NCBI RefSeq assembly: GCF_001565895.1
Contig: NZ_LSNE01000009.1
Span: 270,551 to 334,550 of the forward strand
DNA: 64,000 nt
Reading direction: 5' to 3'
Source of the DNA: Paraglaciecola hydrolytica
GTDB taxonomy: Bacteria; Pseudomonadota; Gammaproteobacteria; Enterobacterales; Alteromonadaceae
This document shows positions 48,280 through 57,964 of this stretch, one piece after another. The notes below the pieces were generated by a model. That model made no database searches, was not told the DNA's origin, and saw only the letters and a program-made list of their open reading frames with translations. The first letter of the stretch is position 1; the number at the start of each line of letters is the position of its first letter. Made by a program: the position numbers and the translations under genes.

Positions 48280-50040
48280 TTACACTTCAGGCGCTGTGTC
48301 TGCTAGCCTAAATTTACCTGTACTAATGTTGGCGGTAAATTCTTCATAACTCATTGGTTTACCGAGTAAATAACCCTGTACAATATCGACTCCGATTGCC
48401 TTAACGATAGCTAACTGCTCGCTTGTTTCAACACCTTCAGCAACTACTTTGCTTTCCAACGCGTGGGCCATACTTACCATCGCCCGAGCCAGTAATAGTG
48501 TTTTTCTATCGTTTATTATTTTTGTAATAAACGAGCGGTCTATTTTTATTTCGTCAAAGGATAATGACGATAGATATGACATTGCAGAGTAACCCGTGCC
48601 AAAATCATCTAGCGATATTCTAATGCCTTGTTTGCGTAATTGTTCAAGTTCTGCAATGACATCTTGATTAAAATTAACTAATTGTGCTTCAGTGATTTCT
48701 AAAGTCAGTGTTTGTGCAGAAAGTTCATATTGCTCTAATTGCTTATTAATCCGCTCTGCTAAACCTAGCCTAATCTCGTTACCCGATAAGTTAACGCTGA
48801 GTCTGGGCATGTTGTTAAATTTTTCGTGTAATTGGTTGATTAACAAACAACTTTGCTGCAATACCCAGGTGCTGATCGTCAGCATTACTCCTGACTTTTC
48901 TGCGATAGGAATAAATTCTGCTGGAGAAACTAAACCAAATTTTTCTGATTTCCAGCGTAATAAAACTTCTGCACCACACAAAAAATATGGCTGACTTAAC
49001 AAAAATTTAGGCTGCACTACGAGATACATTTCATCATGGGCAATGGCCTTGCGTAAGCCTTGTTGTAATTCGATCTTACGTTGGCTCAGGCCTAACATTT
49101 TTTCGTCATAAAACTGGTAGTGGGTATTTTTCGACTTTAAATGTTTGACCGTATACATAGCCATATCAGCAGCTTGTAACAAAAATGTGGCTTCACTGCC
49201 GTGGTCAGGCCAAATACTTATGCCAATTGCACAGCTGATTTCAAAGCTATGACTACCTAAAATAAAAGGCAAGGATATGGCATCGTTAATTGACTCAGCG
49301 AAGCTCGCTAACTTATGAGCGTCTCCAGTCTTAATGATGAGTACAAATTCGTCACCACCTAAACGAGTGATTATTGGAGCCTGTTTCCTAAACGTTTTAA
49401 GTCGTTGGCCAACCAAACATAATAATTCATCGCCTAATCGATGGCCGTAACTGTCATTGATTAATTTAAAGCCATTAAGATCAATAAAAATGACAGCAAA
49501 CTTTTTTGCATCGGCGCGAGTTTTAATTAGTGTTTTTAATTCATTGAGCAAAAAGTTGCGATTGCCTAATCCCGTTAGAGAATCACGATTGGCTAAGTTT
49601 TGTAATTGAAGCGTTCGCTGTTCTACTAGCGATTCTAACTTATGGCTGTATTCATGCAGTTGTTTTTTATTAGCGGTTTCTTCCGAGATATCGTCCAACA
49701 TACCCACTAGTAATTGACGACCATCAGCAAGTTTCAAGGGTAATTTTAAGGTATGACAAGTAATTAACCCTTTGCTTGCAGTAACGACTTCTACAACATC
49801 AATCACTTTTCCTTGTGCCATAACGTCTTCGTCTATTTTTCGAAAACTTTTGGCTTCCTCTACATCATCAAAAAAATCAAAATCTGTAGTACCAATAACT
49901 TTTTCGGGAGGAATAGCAAATAGCGCTGCCATTTTTTTATTCCAAATAACAAATTTATAATTGTCATTCGGATCTTTGGCAAACACCGCAATGGGAAGTT
50001 GTTCGATAATTTCTAGTAATAATTCGCCTTTTAATAACAT
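48280..50040 (-). CDS. PAS-GGDEF-EAL c-di-GMP signalling protein
   Basis: 586-residue cytosolic protein. PAS domain at about 8-125 (IIEQLPIAVFAKDPNDNYKF), coiled coil, GGDEF at 228-232 with RLGGDEFVLI, and an EAL domain with EVL instead of EAL at residues 358-360 (GAEVLLRW). Phosphodiesterase residues are otherwise present (NLSGNEIR, EITEAQL, DDFGTGYSAMSYL, VAEGVETSEQL). EVL variants are often active, so it probably hydrolyses c-di-GMP, with the GGDEF domain regulatory or bifunctional. Confidence 0.93.
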   Translation of the reverse strand: MLLKGELLLEIIEQLPIAVFAKDPNDNYKFVIWNKKMAALFAIPPEKVIGTTDFDFFDDVEEAKSFRKIDEDVMAQGKVIDVVEVVTASKGLITCHTLKLPLKLADGRQLLVGMLDDISEETANKKQLHEYSHKLESLVEQRTLQLQNLANRDSLTGLGNRNFLLNELKTLIKTRADAKKFAVIFIDLNGFKLINDSYGHRLGDELLCLVGQRLKTFRKQAPIITRLGGDEFVLIIKTGDAHKLASFAESINDAISLPFILGSHSFEISCAIGISIWPDHGSEATFLLQAADMAMYTVKHLKSKNTHYQFYDEKMLGLSQRKIELQQGLRKAIAHDEMYLVVQPKFLLSQPYFLCGAEVLLRWKSEKFGLVSPAEFIPIAEKSGVMLTISTWVLQQSCLLINQLHEKFNNMPRLSVNLSGNEIRLGLAERINKQLEQYELSAQTLTLEITEAQLVNFNQDVIAELEQLRKQGIRISLDDFGTGYSAMSYLSSLSFDEIKIDRSFITKIINDRKTLLLARAMVSMAHALESKVVAEGVETSEQLAIVKAIGVDIVQGYLLGKPMSYEEFTANISTGKFRLADTAPEV

Positions 50041-50225
50041 AAAGTGAAAATTCCAGAAATGGATATTAACTTAATTTGATAAAAACAAAACAAAGCGTGA
50101 GATAGGTAATTCATTATTACTGGTATCCTAATACTCAACAAAATAGCGAGTTGCTTAACGTTTATACTGGGCACTACCGTCGTAATTATTAAGCGTCAGC
50201 GTATCGGCAGGATAGAGCATCTGCT

Positions 50226-50444
50226 TTAGCTATACAATAAATGTGACTTTAGAGGTATTGACTCGATAGAAAACATTGGGGGGATCGCCACCGTTGCGAC
50301 AAGAAAACCCACAAAAAATGCAATTATGAATAGCAGGTCATCGCTCCATAAGTAGAAGCCAAAACCAAGGCCGTCGGTATGGAATAGAACAACTTTCCGG
50401 CAAAGGTAATTAAGTGTTAAAACTAAAGCTGTAATACACCACAT
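50226..50444 (-). CDS. Hypothetical small membrane protein
   Basis: 72-residue protein with two hydrophobic stretches (MWCITALVLTLNYL and DDLLFIIAFFVGFLVATVAI). A strong AGGAGGTG precedes ATG 50444 at about 12 nt, with a second AGGT 5 nt away, which supports translation. No family recognised. Confidence 0.45.
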   Translation of the reverse strand: MWCITALVLTLNYLCRKVVLFHTDGLGFGFYLWSDDLLFIIAFFVGFLVATVAIPPMFSIESIPLKSHLLYS

Positions 50445-50913
50445 AAAACACCTGCACCTCCTGCAAAATAGGAAAACTCATATAATTTTGTACATCTTCA
50501 CTCTGCAAAAATATTCCTTAAGGCAGATTCGTTAACCAGGGGGAGAAGAACTCCCATCATGACGTTTTTGTTATTAGCCATTTCCCGCAGCGTCAATTTA
50601 CTTTGTATTGTAGGAATTTAGTTCAGACACTTAAATGTTCAAATTTTTAGAAGATAAAGATGGTTGTTTTTGGGCTTTCAATTTCAGGAGCTTGCCTGAA
50701 GGCGGTGATGTAGCCATGCACCCCAAATTTTGTTAAAACCATGGCCATTGGGTCGGGATCGTTGGTATTAGTTAGAAGAGGCTGTGGGCCTTGGAATGTG
50801 GACAAAAAAGTAAACACTATGATTAGTAAAGTTTTTGAGGATGCTTAATTTGACCTTGTTTGTCTAATTAAGTATCCCCAATGTTGCCCTGCTTATTATT
50901 CTTTAAGTTAATG
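50445..50913. other. Intergenic region with possible coding remnants
   Basis: 469 bp. At 50653-50735 the plus frame reads DKDGCFWAFNFRSLPEGGDV then AMHPKFC and a stop, reminiscent of a Cache sensor domain (aromatic WxxN and MHP elements). At 50741-50848 a short ORF ends VDKKVNTMISKVFEDA. No start, ribosome site or intact domain is present. An inverted repeat GGATGCTTAATT / AATTAAGTATCC (50839-50850, 50865-50876) follows. Confidence 0.35.
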
Positions 50914-52227
50914 TTAGCTTCGCTTATGTCCTGCGGAGCCATCAGAAGACTCATCGTGTTGTTTCACCAAAGGCTTAACACTTAAACCGTGGACAAAAAT
51001 TGAAAGGGTAATGGTGATAAATACGACGTGGATCAACTCCAGCGCAATATCTTCCGGCAAACCATGTTGAATGGCATACATTAAATAGTAGAGCGAGCCT
51101 ATACCACGCACCCCAAACCATGCGCTCATACCACGTATTTTCATGGGCATGCCTGAGCGCCACAAACCGATGTAAACACTTAAGGGGCGTGCCACCATAA
51201 AAACAAATGCGGCAAATCCGACCGCTCGCCAACTCCAAGAATCGATAAAAAGTGTGCCACCCAATAAAATGATCAAAAGTAACTCAGATATACGTTCTAG
51301 ATGTTCATTGAAAACCAAAGTACCTTCGCTTAAATGTTGAAAAGAAGCCTTTTTTTCATGGCTAATCGTTATATCTTGCAATGTGGCTTTTACTTTCTGT
51401 TTGCTTTTGTTTTGCACCAGTGAGGTTTCCATTTGTCGCAAGGCAACGGCGGCGGCAAACACCGCTAAAAAGCCCCAAGCGTCTACCACCAAACTTACAC
51501 CGTAAACGGTGGCAATGAGTCCCAGTCCGAGAAAGTCATGCAACACGGATATTTTTTGGCGATAGCTGCGCACATACCAGACTAGATAACCTAATAAGCA
51601 GCCAAAAAATACGCCAATGGCAAGGCCGGCTAAGGTTGCCCAAATGACATCGATAAGAAACCACTGAGCACCAAAATCACCCAGTTCATGCAGGCCTAAT
51701 AGTCCTAAACCCAACATTACAAAGGGAAAAGCACTGCCGTCGTTTAGTCCGGCTTCGCAGGTTAAAGCAAAACGTAATTGGTCTTCGTCACCATGGTGAC
51801 GCACTTGCACATCGGTGGCTAAAACGGGGTCGGTTGGCGCAATAATGGCACCTAATAATACGGCAGCACCCAGCGGTAGTTGTAGTACCAAATGAGCAAA
51901 AGCGGCGACCAGAGCGACGGTGATAAACATGGAAAAAAATGCTAATTGTAGGGGGCTACGCCAGCGTTGAAAGGTTACTGGTACGGGCATCTTAACACCT
52001 GCGGCAAATAGCGAAATCAACACCGCACATTCAGTTAAAACTTCCAAAAACTTAGATTCTTCGAGCGGATTAAAATGGAAAAGTGCAAACCCAGTGGGAC
52101 CCACAATGATCCCCACAGCGAGATAAAACATCGATGAGGTAATAGGTAGACGATTTATCACCACAGTAAGAAAGCCCATGCTCAACATTAGGGCACCAAT
52201 TAACATAAACCAGGAGGCTATCGTCAT
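50914..52227 (-). CDS. Sodium:proton antiporter, NhaP-type (CPA1)
   Basis: 437-residue inner-membrane antiporter with about 12 helices. GAIIAPTDPVLATDVQV and CEAGLNDGSAFPFVMLGLG are the conserved ion-binding segments, and WFGVRGIGSLYYLMY is the third. A cytosolic loop lies near KSKQKVKATLQDITISHEKK. It exports Na+ or K+ in exchange for H+. Confidence 0.93.
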   Translation of the reverse strand: MTIASWFMLIGALMLSMGFLTVVINRLPITSSMFYLAVGIIVGPTGFALFHFNPLEESKFLEVLTECAVLISLFAAGVKMPVPVTFQRWRSPLQLAFFSMFITVALVAAFAHLVLQLPLGAAVLLGAIIAPTDPVLATDVQVRHHGDEDQLRFALTCEAGLNDGSAFPFVMLGLGLLGLHELGDFGAQWFLIDVIWATLAGLAIGVFFGCLLGYLVWYVRSYRQKISVLHDFLGLGLIATVYGVSLVVDAWGFLAVFAAAVALRQMETSLVQNKSKQKVKATLQDITISHEKKASFQHLSEGTLVFNEHLERISELLLIILLGGTLFIDSWSWRAVGFAAFVFMVARPLSVYIGLWRSGMPMKIRGMSAWFGVRGIGSLYYLMYAIQHGLPEDIALELIHVVFITITLSIFVHGLSVKPLVKQHDESSDGSAGHKRS

Positions 52228-52532
52228 ACTTTTTAATCGTTGCTGTGGTGTGAGTGCATTTGTTATTTAGTCTACACGCATTACCCCAAGCCAGTTAAGG
52301 AATCCCTTGTCAGTAATGAAATAATTGAGTTTGATTTTTTACGGCTAGTTGTGTTGCCATCTGTGTATCAAAACGAATGTGTGTACTAGGTATTATTGGT
52401 GAAAATAAGATCCTTAGAAACCGTAAGGAAATTAGCTAAATTGAGCGGACTCTTACGGGGCGAATACGTGCAGCTGCCTTACAATTCCAATGATTAGAGC
52501 TATAGTAGGACGCAAAAATACATCAAAAAAAA
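52228..52532. other. Intergenic region between divergent antiporter and GH5 genes
   Basis: 305 bp; holds both promoters presumably. The only structure noted is a small CCTTA / TAAGG hairpin near 52412. Nothing else seen. Confidence 0.35.
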
Positions 52533-53591
52533 ATGGTAGGCCAAATGTTATCTAGAGTTTTGTTGCATACGTCTCGCTGCTTATTGCTTAGTTTATTGGC
52601 TCTTTTATCCTTTGTGCCACTGTTACATGCGGGATTCTCAGTTAAAGGTGCAGCGGTAATGGACGGCAAAGGCCAACCTTTTGTCATCAGTGGTTTTAAT
52701 GTTACTCATGCATGGTTGCCGCAAAACACTCCTGTAGCGATTAATGCTGCTGCAGCTTATGGTGCAAATACCATTCGGTTAGTCTTAAGTAATGGTCATA
52801 TTTGGCGAAAAACTTCCATAGACGAGGTACTAGCTATTATTACGCAAGCTAAGTCTTTAGGCATAGTGACCATGCTGGAAGTACATGAAACTACGGGCTT
52901 TGGCGCTAATTCTGCGGCTATCTCTATCGCTGAGGTCATGCCTTATTGGTTATCGCTGGTTGACGTGCTTAAAGGTTCTGAAGACTATGTGATGATTAAT
53001 ATTGGCAATGAGCCTGTACATGGTGAAGGGGAGTTAGCCAATTGGAAACAGCCCCATATTGATGCAATTCAGGCTTTACGTTCAGTGGGTTTAAAACATT
53101 TGCTGGTAGTGGATGCCCTAAGTTATGGGCAAGATTATGGTCGTCTAATGGCGAAACACGCGCCTGATATTACTCGTGCCGATCCCTTGCACAATGTTTT
53201 ATACAGCGTGCACATGTACCAAGTTTATCCAACAGCACTTAAGGTAAAACAGTATTTTGATGATTTTAAAGCCATTGATTTACCATTGATCGTTGGTGAA
53301 TTTGGTGACGAACATCAGGGCTCTCCAGTAGACGAAGATGCCATTATCAACTTGGCAGCACAATACCAAGTGGGTTTACTGGCGTGGTCGTGGACAGGTA
53401 ACAATAAAGAAAATCAGCATTTGGATTTAGCCATCAAAGGTGATGTTGATAAACTATCTACGTGGGGCCAACGTTTTTTGTTAGGTGAAAATGGCGTGTG
53501 TCAAAAATCACAATTAACCACTTCTTTGTTGGTAGAGTTGGAACAGCAAAAATTACTCAGAACTCGCTGCATAAATAGTCCTACTAAGTAG
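52533..53591 (+). CDS. Glycoside hydrolase family 5 (cellulase/mannanase-like)
   Basis: 352-residue secreted glycosidase. Signal peptide LLSLLALLSFVPLLHA. The acid/base Glu is in MINIGNEPVHG and the nucleophile Glu in LIVGEFGDEH, with GANTIRLVLSNG and SVHMYQVYP between. Fits GH5 enzymes acting on beta-mannan or beta-glucan; no polysaccharide locus surrounds it. A second in-frame ATG at 52545 is possible. Confidence 0.9.
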   Translation: MVGQMLSRVLLHTSRCLLLSLLALLSFVPLLHAGFSVKGAAVMDGKGQPFVISGFNVTHAWLPQNTPVAINAAAAYGANTIRLVLSNGHIWRKTSIDEVLAIITQAKSLGIVTMLEVHETTGFGANSAAISIAEVMPYWLSLVDVLKGSEDYVMINIGNEPVHGEGELANWKQPHIDAIQALRSVGLKHLLVVDALSYGQDYGRLMAKHAPDITRADPLHNVLYSVHMYQVYPTALKVKQYFDDFKAIDLPLIVGEFGDEHQGSPVDEDAIINLAAQYQVGLLAWSWTGNNKENQHLDLAIKGDVDKLSTWGQRFLLGENGVCQKSQLTTSLLVELEQQKLLRTRCINSPTK

Positions 53592-53789
53592 CAGAATCTC
53601 CAGAGTTTAATCACAATAGTTGTATGCAGGTAAACCCGCCAGACGTCAAACCCTCAAGTTGGCTAAACATCTAGGCTAGGAGCCTAGTTTGAATGACAGG
53701 GATATTAACGACAACTTATAGGGTAGTTTGTGGCAAAATAGCCCTAACTATGTTCTGTATCAATACTCAGCACGCCTAATAATAATAAC

Positions 53790-54884
53790 ATGATGATTAC
53801 CCCAAAATTTGTTTCTGCCCTTACGCAGATTGGTACACAAAGGCTCGATCCTGTCGAGGCATCCAAAGTCCAAATAACCAATATTGTTGCCCTAATTACC
53901 TGTGTTGTGGCATTTATTTATGCTCTGTATTTTCATTTCGCCTTGGACCAAGGTTATATTGCTTTGGCCAATCTGGGCTTTGTTTTGTGTTATTTTTTGC
54001 CCGTTTTAATTAACTATAAATACTTCTACAGACTGGCAAAGAGCTGGTTTTTTATGGTGTTGATTGCCCATGTTTGTTTATTTGGTTTTTATGTTTTTAG
54101 CCAGGCAGCGGGATTTCATTTTTATTATTTGATTATTATTCCTGGTGTTTTTTTGTTGTTTAATCAACAAGATAAGATCGAAAAATTTGCCTTCTGTTTA
54201 CTGGCCATTTTGCTATTTTTTGTGAGTGAGTTGAGTGTGCATTCTGCGCCCATGATAGTTCTGGCGCCTACAGCAGAAAAGACGCTGTTCCTGTCGGTTA
54301 TTTTTGTCATTATGACAGAGACCTATTTTATTATGTCTGTGCTCAGTCGTAATATCGGTTTGTATGAAAATGAACTTAAGTTGATGGCCTCTACTGACAT
54401 ATTAACCGGCATCAACAATCGACGGATTTTTATGTTGCTTGGCAAAGAATTATTTGAACATGCCCGGCGTTACAATAATCCCTTGTCATTAATGATGTTG
54501 GATATTGATTATTTTAAAAAAATTAATGATCAATATGGCCATCTTGTGGGTGACAAGGCGCTGCAACAAGTTGCCTTAACCTTGCAGGCTAACCTTAGGG
54601 CCAGTGATGTGTTGGCGCGTTATGGTGGTGAAGAGTTTGTTATATTGTTGCCACAAACCGATAGTACTAACGCTTTAGAACTGGCCCAAAAGTTACGGGA
54701 AGAAGTCAGCCTTATTCGACTCGAGATTAAAGGCTTTGAGCCGATTAGTTTTACGACAAGTATAGGTTTAGCTCAATATCACGACCAACTAAAATCGGTC
54801 ACTCAATTGCTAAATAATGCTGATAAGGCTTTATATCAGGCAAAAAAGGCAGGTCGAAACAAAGTACTGGCTTATCAAGTCTGA
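53790..54884 (+). CDS. Membrane diguanylate cyclase (GGDEF)
   Basis: 364-residue protein with five or six N-terminal membrane helices (about residues 30-185) serving as sensor, then a GGDEF domain with GGEEF at residues 279-283 and YDQLKSVTQLLNNADKALYQAKKAGRNKV at its end split across the usual motifs. Makes c-di-GMP. Monocistronic. The two initial Met codons are adjacent. Confidence 0.92.
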   Translation: MMITPKFVSALTQIGTQRLDPVEASKVQITNIVALITCVVAFIYALYFHFALDQGYIALANLGFVLCYFLPVLINYKYFYRLAKSWFFMVLIAHVCLFGFYVFSQAAGFHFYYLIIIPGVFLLFNQQDKIEKFAFCLLAILLFFVSELSVHSAPMIVLAPTAEKTLFLSVIFVIMTETYFIMSVLSRNIGLYENELKLMASTDILTGINNRRIFMLLGKELFEHARRYNNPLSLMMLDIDYFKKINDQYGHLVGDKALQQVALTLQANLRASDVLARYGGEEFVILLPQTDSTNALELAQKLREEVSLIRLEIKGFEPISFTTSIGLAQYHDQLKSVTQLLNNADKALYQAKKAGRNKVLAYQV

Positions 54885-55030
54885 GCGACTACAGTTTACT
54901 TAGCTACAGTCTTGATGTTCAAAGGTATTTTGCAAATCACTTAAGATTTTGAGCAGTTCAACAAGGTCTTTTTCCCTTAGGCTGTCATGCCGTTGTTCAA
55001 TGGCAAGACTCCCATATTACGTGGTTGGCA

Positions 55031-55969
55031 TTACCAGAATGTCATCGAACCGCTATCGTATTTGAGCTCCAAAATAAGCCGCCCTTTCCCCGTAAAAAAG
55101 TAAGAGCTGACATTTGTTAACATCTTAGAAAACTCTTGCTCTTGCGAGTCTGCACAGAACATGCGGGTCGAGATCATTTTGCTCAATGTGATTTGATTAT
55201 CCGTGACGCTAAATTCACCCTGCATAGCGTTACAGTCAGTGGTTATCAAAACCTTGCCATTGGCTTCAAATTTGAGACTAAATTTTTGTGCCAATTTAGG
55301 TTTTTGCTCTGAGTCATTGTTGTATTGTGTTTTTTCCCAATACCAAGTTTTCATGCCTAAGGTCATTCTTGCTGGGTCGGCTTCCCCGGCAAAGTTTGGC
55401 TCTACTGCTATGAGTTGCTGTGTATCGGCATCATAAACAAACCGCTGCTCTGTTGTTATGGAAGGCAAGGTTGTGTAGGCATCACTCTTCAAACGGTCTA
55501 GCAACTGCACCGTAATTCTATTTTTATCAACGCGAACTTCATGGGGTTGAATGCGATCACCCAACAAAAAAGCTTTACTGCCTTTAAAATGTTCGCCTTC
55601 ACGGATCGCCACAACCAGATAATAAAAAATGCCACTGCCAACACCATTTTGACTCAAAATTAACACAGCATCCTGTTGGCCATCGCCATTCAAATCGGTT
55701 TTAGTTGGTGTTCCCCAAACTTGGGTTATCAGCTTAGTGTTTGAGTCTGGCGCGGCACTTTCTTCGGCATAACCGTTAAGCAACTCTATGTCTTGCTGAT
55801 TTATATTAAAGCGCGTATTAAGTGGACTTAGCTTATCTTGCGTTACGTTCAGTTCTTGATGAAGGCCATATTGGCAAGCTTGCATAAAGACCAACATTAG
55901 CGCCAGCCCACCATATTTCAGCCGCAAACGTTTAATTGTCAGCTCTAAAAAAACACTCATATTCATCAC
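55031..55969 (-). CDS. META domain lipoprotein
   Basis: 312-residue lipoprotein (signal GLALMLVFMQAC). The middle region has a DLNGDGQQDAVLIL calcium-type or FG-GAP-like motif. The C-terminal ~100 residues form a META/HslJ-like domain (FEANGKVLITTDCNAMQGEF, then STRMFCADSQEQEF). META proteins are linked to stress and surface functions; specific role unknown. Confidence 0.85.
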   Translation of the reverse strand: MMNMSVFLELTIKRLRLKYGGLALMLVFMQACQYGLHQELNVTQDKLSPLNTRFNINQQDIELLNGYAEESAAPDSNTKLITQVWGTPTKTDLNGDGQQDAVLILSQNGVGSGIFYYLVVAIREGEHFKGSKAFLLGDRIQPHEVRVDKNRITVQLLDRLKSDAYTTLPSITTEQRFVYDADTQQLIAVEPNFAGEADPARMTLGMKTWYWEKTQYNNDSEQKPKLAQKFSLKFEANGKVLITTDCNAMQGEFSVTDNQITLSKMISTRMFCADSQEQEFSKMLTNVSSYFFTGKGRLILELKYDSGSMTFW

Positions 55970-56180
55970 CTTAGGCCTTTGAAAATTTCACCATGAACTT
56001 GAGTTTTATACCCAAACAAAAGGGGCGTATATAGCGTTGTTATTGCATTCTGCTTTTATTTAATACCCTACAGATAATAACTAATTTAGACCCAAAAAAA
56101 AGGCCGTTTGAGGATAAATTTCTTTGTATTGCTGAAATATATCTAAGACATACGCTCGTTTAGCCCTCTATAAAATCAAA

Positions 56181-56696
56181 CTACTGTGCAAGTATGCGCA
56201 AGATATCCATAGCGGTTAATACTCCCACCAACAGGCCGTTTTGGGTAATAAACAAACGATGAACTTGTTGGGTCAAAATCATGTTATAGGCTTGTTCTAA
56301 ACTACTGTTTATGTCTATTGAAACGACTATTGGGGTCATTATCGAGTTGACAGTGCAATAGTCCTTGGCGCGATCCTGAATGCGTCGAACTTCAGCTTCA
56401 CTAATCGGGCCACCAAAAGGGCCGTAGTGTTGGCGAACCAATTTAATGATGTCTTGTTTGTTGGGTTCGTTACTTTCAAAACGAATAATATCGGATTGTG
56501 TCACCACTCCGACTAATTCATCATCTGCAGCAATAACAGGTGCCCCAGAGATATCATGTTTAATAAAAAACTGTGACAAACGCTTAATTGACCAACCTTC
56601 ATATACAGTGAGTACTTGTTTCGACATCGCCTCAGCGAGTGTGATCTGTGCCAAGATCTCTCGTAAATCACTTTGTAAATTTACTTGAATATCCAT
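56181..56696 (-). CDS. Two-CBS-domain protein
   Basis: 171-residue cytosolic protein with a tandem CBS pair: first VLTVYEGWSIKRLSQFFIKHD to SDIIRF, second SIMTPIVVSIDINSSLEQAY to AMDILRILA. CBS pairs bind adenine nucleotides and regulate partners. AAAGG precedes ATG 56696; GTG 56702 is in frame. Target unknown. Confidence 0.88.
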   Translation of the reverse strand: MDIQVNLQSDLREILAQITLAEAMSKQVLTVYEGWSIKRLSQFFIKHDISGAPVIAADDELVGVVTQSDIIRFESNEPNKQDIIKLVRQHYGPFGGPISEAEVRRIQDRAKDYCTVNSIMTPIVVSIDINSSLEQAYNMILTQQVHRLFITQNGLLVGVLTAMDILRILAQ

Positions 56697-56844
56697 AGTC
56701 ACCTTTACTTTTTCAATATATTTATAGTGGCAATATAACCTGAATTATCCGAGGCAAAAACCGATAATATTATGCTCTGGTTTGCCAAATAGGGGCCGGC
56801 TAAGAATCAAAGTATTCTATGGAATAAACAATAAGATAAGTGCA

Positions 56845-57103
56845 TGCGCTGCGTGTACTTATCGCTGCGCGACCAGGCATTCGCTTCGCGAACTGGCATC
56901 CATGCCTTATTTCAAGCTTCGGGACGAGGTTTGAAAAATCGTCATGGATGACGTAAGCGGAGCGCATGCCGTGTCGCGAAGCGATGCTTCTAAAGTTCGC
57001 GCAGCGAATACGTGGTCGCGCAGCGATAAGTGCACGTAGTGCATAATCTTACTGGCCGTAGGCCATGCTCGTTGCGTAGCAACACATCACTGCGCGTAGC
57101 GCA
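56845..57103. repeat. Head-to-head hairpin arrays (array D)
   Basis: Left half in plus orientation: TCGC-TGC-GCGA (56862-56872), TTCGC-TTC-GCGAA (56880-56892), HP1 GGCAT-CC-ATGCC (56895-56906). Right half in minus orientation: HP1 GTCAT-GG-ATGAC (56941-56952), TCGC-GAA-GCGA (56974-56984), TTCGC-GCA-GCGAA (56996-57008), TCGC-GCA-GCGA (57016-57026), TGCAC-GTA-GTGCA (57031-57043), TGGCC-GTA-GGCCA (57053-57065), GTTGC-GTA-GCAAC (57071-57083), TGCGC-GTA-GCGCA (57091-57103). The two halves meet over a single HP2-like TCGGGACGAGG. Array ends 4 bp before the deacetylase stop. Confidence 0.85.
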
Positions 57104-57106
57104 CTG

Positions 57107-57895
57107 CTAGCGCTTGTGCTGCGCCAACATAATATTACGGTAGGTATCTACCCAATATTTATCCTGATTAGCCACTAAGTAATCTAAAAATTTAGCATGT
57201 TCTGCTGTGGTAACAACAAGATGATCCCCACCTATGCCATGAAACAAGACGTTGACCAATTTAATGTTTTTTGGCTGTTTTTCGATAAAGGCAATAATTT
57301 GCTCAGCGTTAATATCGCTGGGGGCAATGAGCTTGGCAAAATTAGGATCTTCATTACCTTTAACCCCGATAAACTGATCTTTTACTGCCTCAACATAATT
57401 GCCGTCTTTGGCCATTTGGTCATAACAAGGAGGGGTAAGGGTATGCACAGTTTCACCGTCAATTGCGCGGAGTAGGGTATTCGCCACTGTCACTTCGTCT
57501 ACCATCGCCAGTACAGGTCTATTATCTAAATTGTTATGGACGGGCACCCAGTCGCGGCCGGGTTGCGATTTTCGACAGGCGTGGAACAAGGTATGGTTGC
57601 CGAGCTCGTGGCCTTGTTTGGCCAGTAACGTCCACTCTTCAATTCTATTTTTAAAGGCTTGTGACAAGGGCACTACGTAAAATGAGGCTTTTAAACCCCG
57701 TTGGTTTAAGGCGGGTAGGGCGTTATCTAATTGGCTATTTAACGCATCATCATAAGACAGGCTGATAGCCACTTTATTGCCCTGTGGCCATTGTGGATTG
57801 GTCTCAGCACCAAAGGTAAGTGTGCTAAAGGTAAGAGCGGCCAATAAAACCGAAGAGCCAATCAGGAAAGAGTTTGCATATGCACGCATTGCCAT
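57107..57895 (-). CDS. Exported polysaccharide deacetylase family protein
   Basis: 262-residue protein with signal peptide (SFLIGSSVLLAALTFSTLTFGA) and a NodB-type domain: catalytic SLSYDDALNSQLD and metal-binding GHELGNHTLFH, with VNVLFHGIGGDH as the C-terminal His motif. Should remove acetyl groups from a cell-wall or secreted polysaccharide in the periplasm. Its 3' end abuts hairpin array D. Confidence 0.9.
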   Translation of the reverse strand: MAMRAYANSFLIGSSVLLAALTFSTLTFGAETNPQWPQGNKVAISLSYDDALNSQLDNALPALNQRGLKASFYVVPLSQAFKNRIEEWTLLAKQGHELGNHTLFHACRKSQPGRDWVPVHNNLDNRPVLAMVDEVTVANTLLRAIDGETVHTLTPPCYDQMAKDGNYVEAVKDQFIGVKGNEDPNFAKLIAPSDINAEQIIAFIEKQPKNIKLVNVLFHGIGGDHLVVTTAEHAKFLDYLVANQDKYWVDTYRNIMLAQHKR

Positions 57896-57913
57896 AAAAA
57901 GTCCTAAATTTTG

Positions 57914-57945
57914 TTAAAAAAATGCGGCATCAGTGTGCCGCATTT
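57914..57945 (-). terminator. Rho-independent terminator of the RND operon
   Basis: AAATGCGGCA / TGCCGCATTT with six-base loop; followed on the minus strand by seven T. It lies 20 bp past the adaptor gene stop and before the deacetylase. Confidence 0.88.
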
Positions 57946-57964
57946 GTCAGCAAGCCAATAGTAT

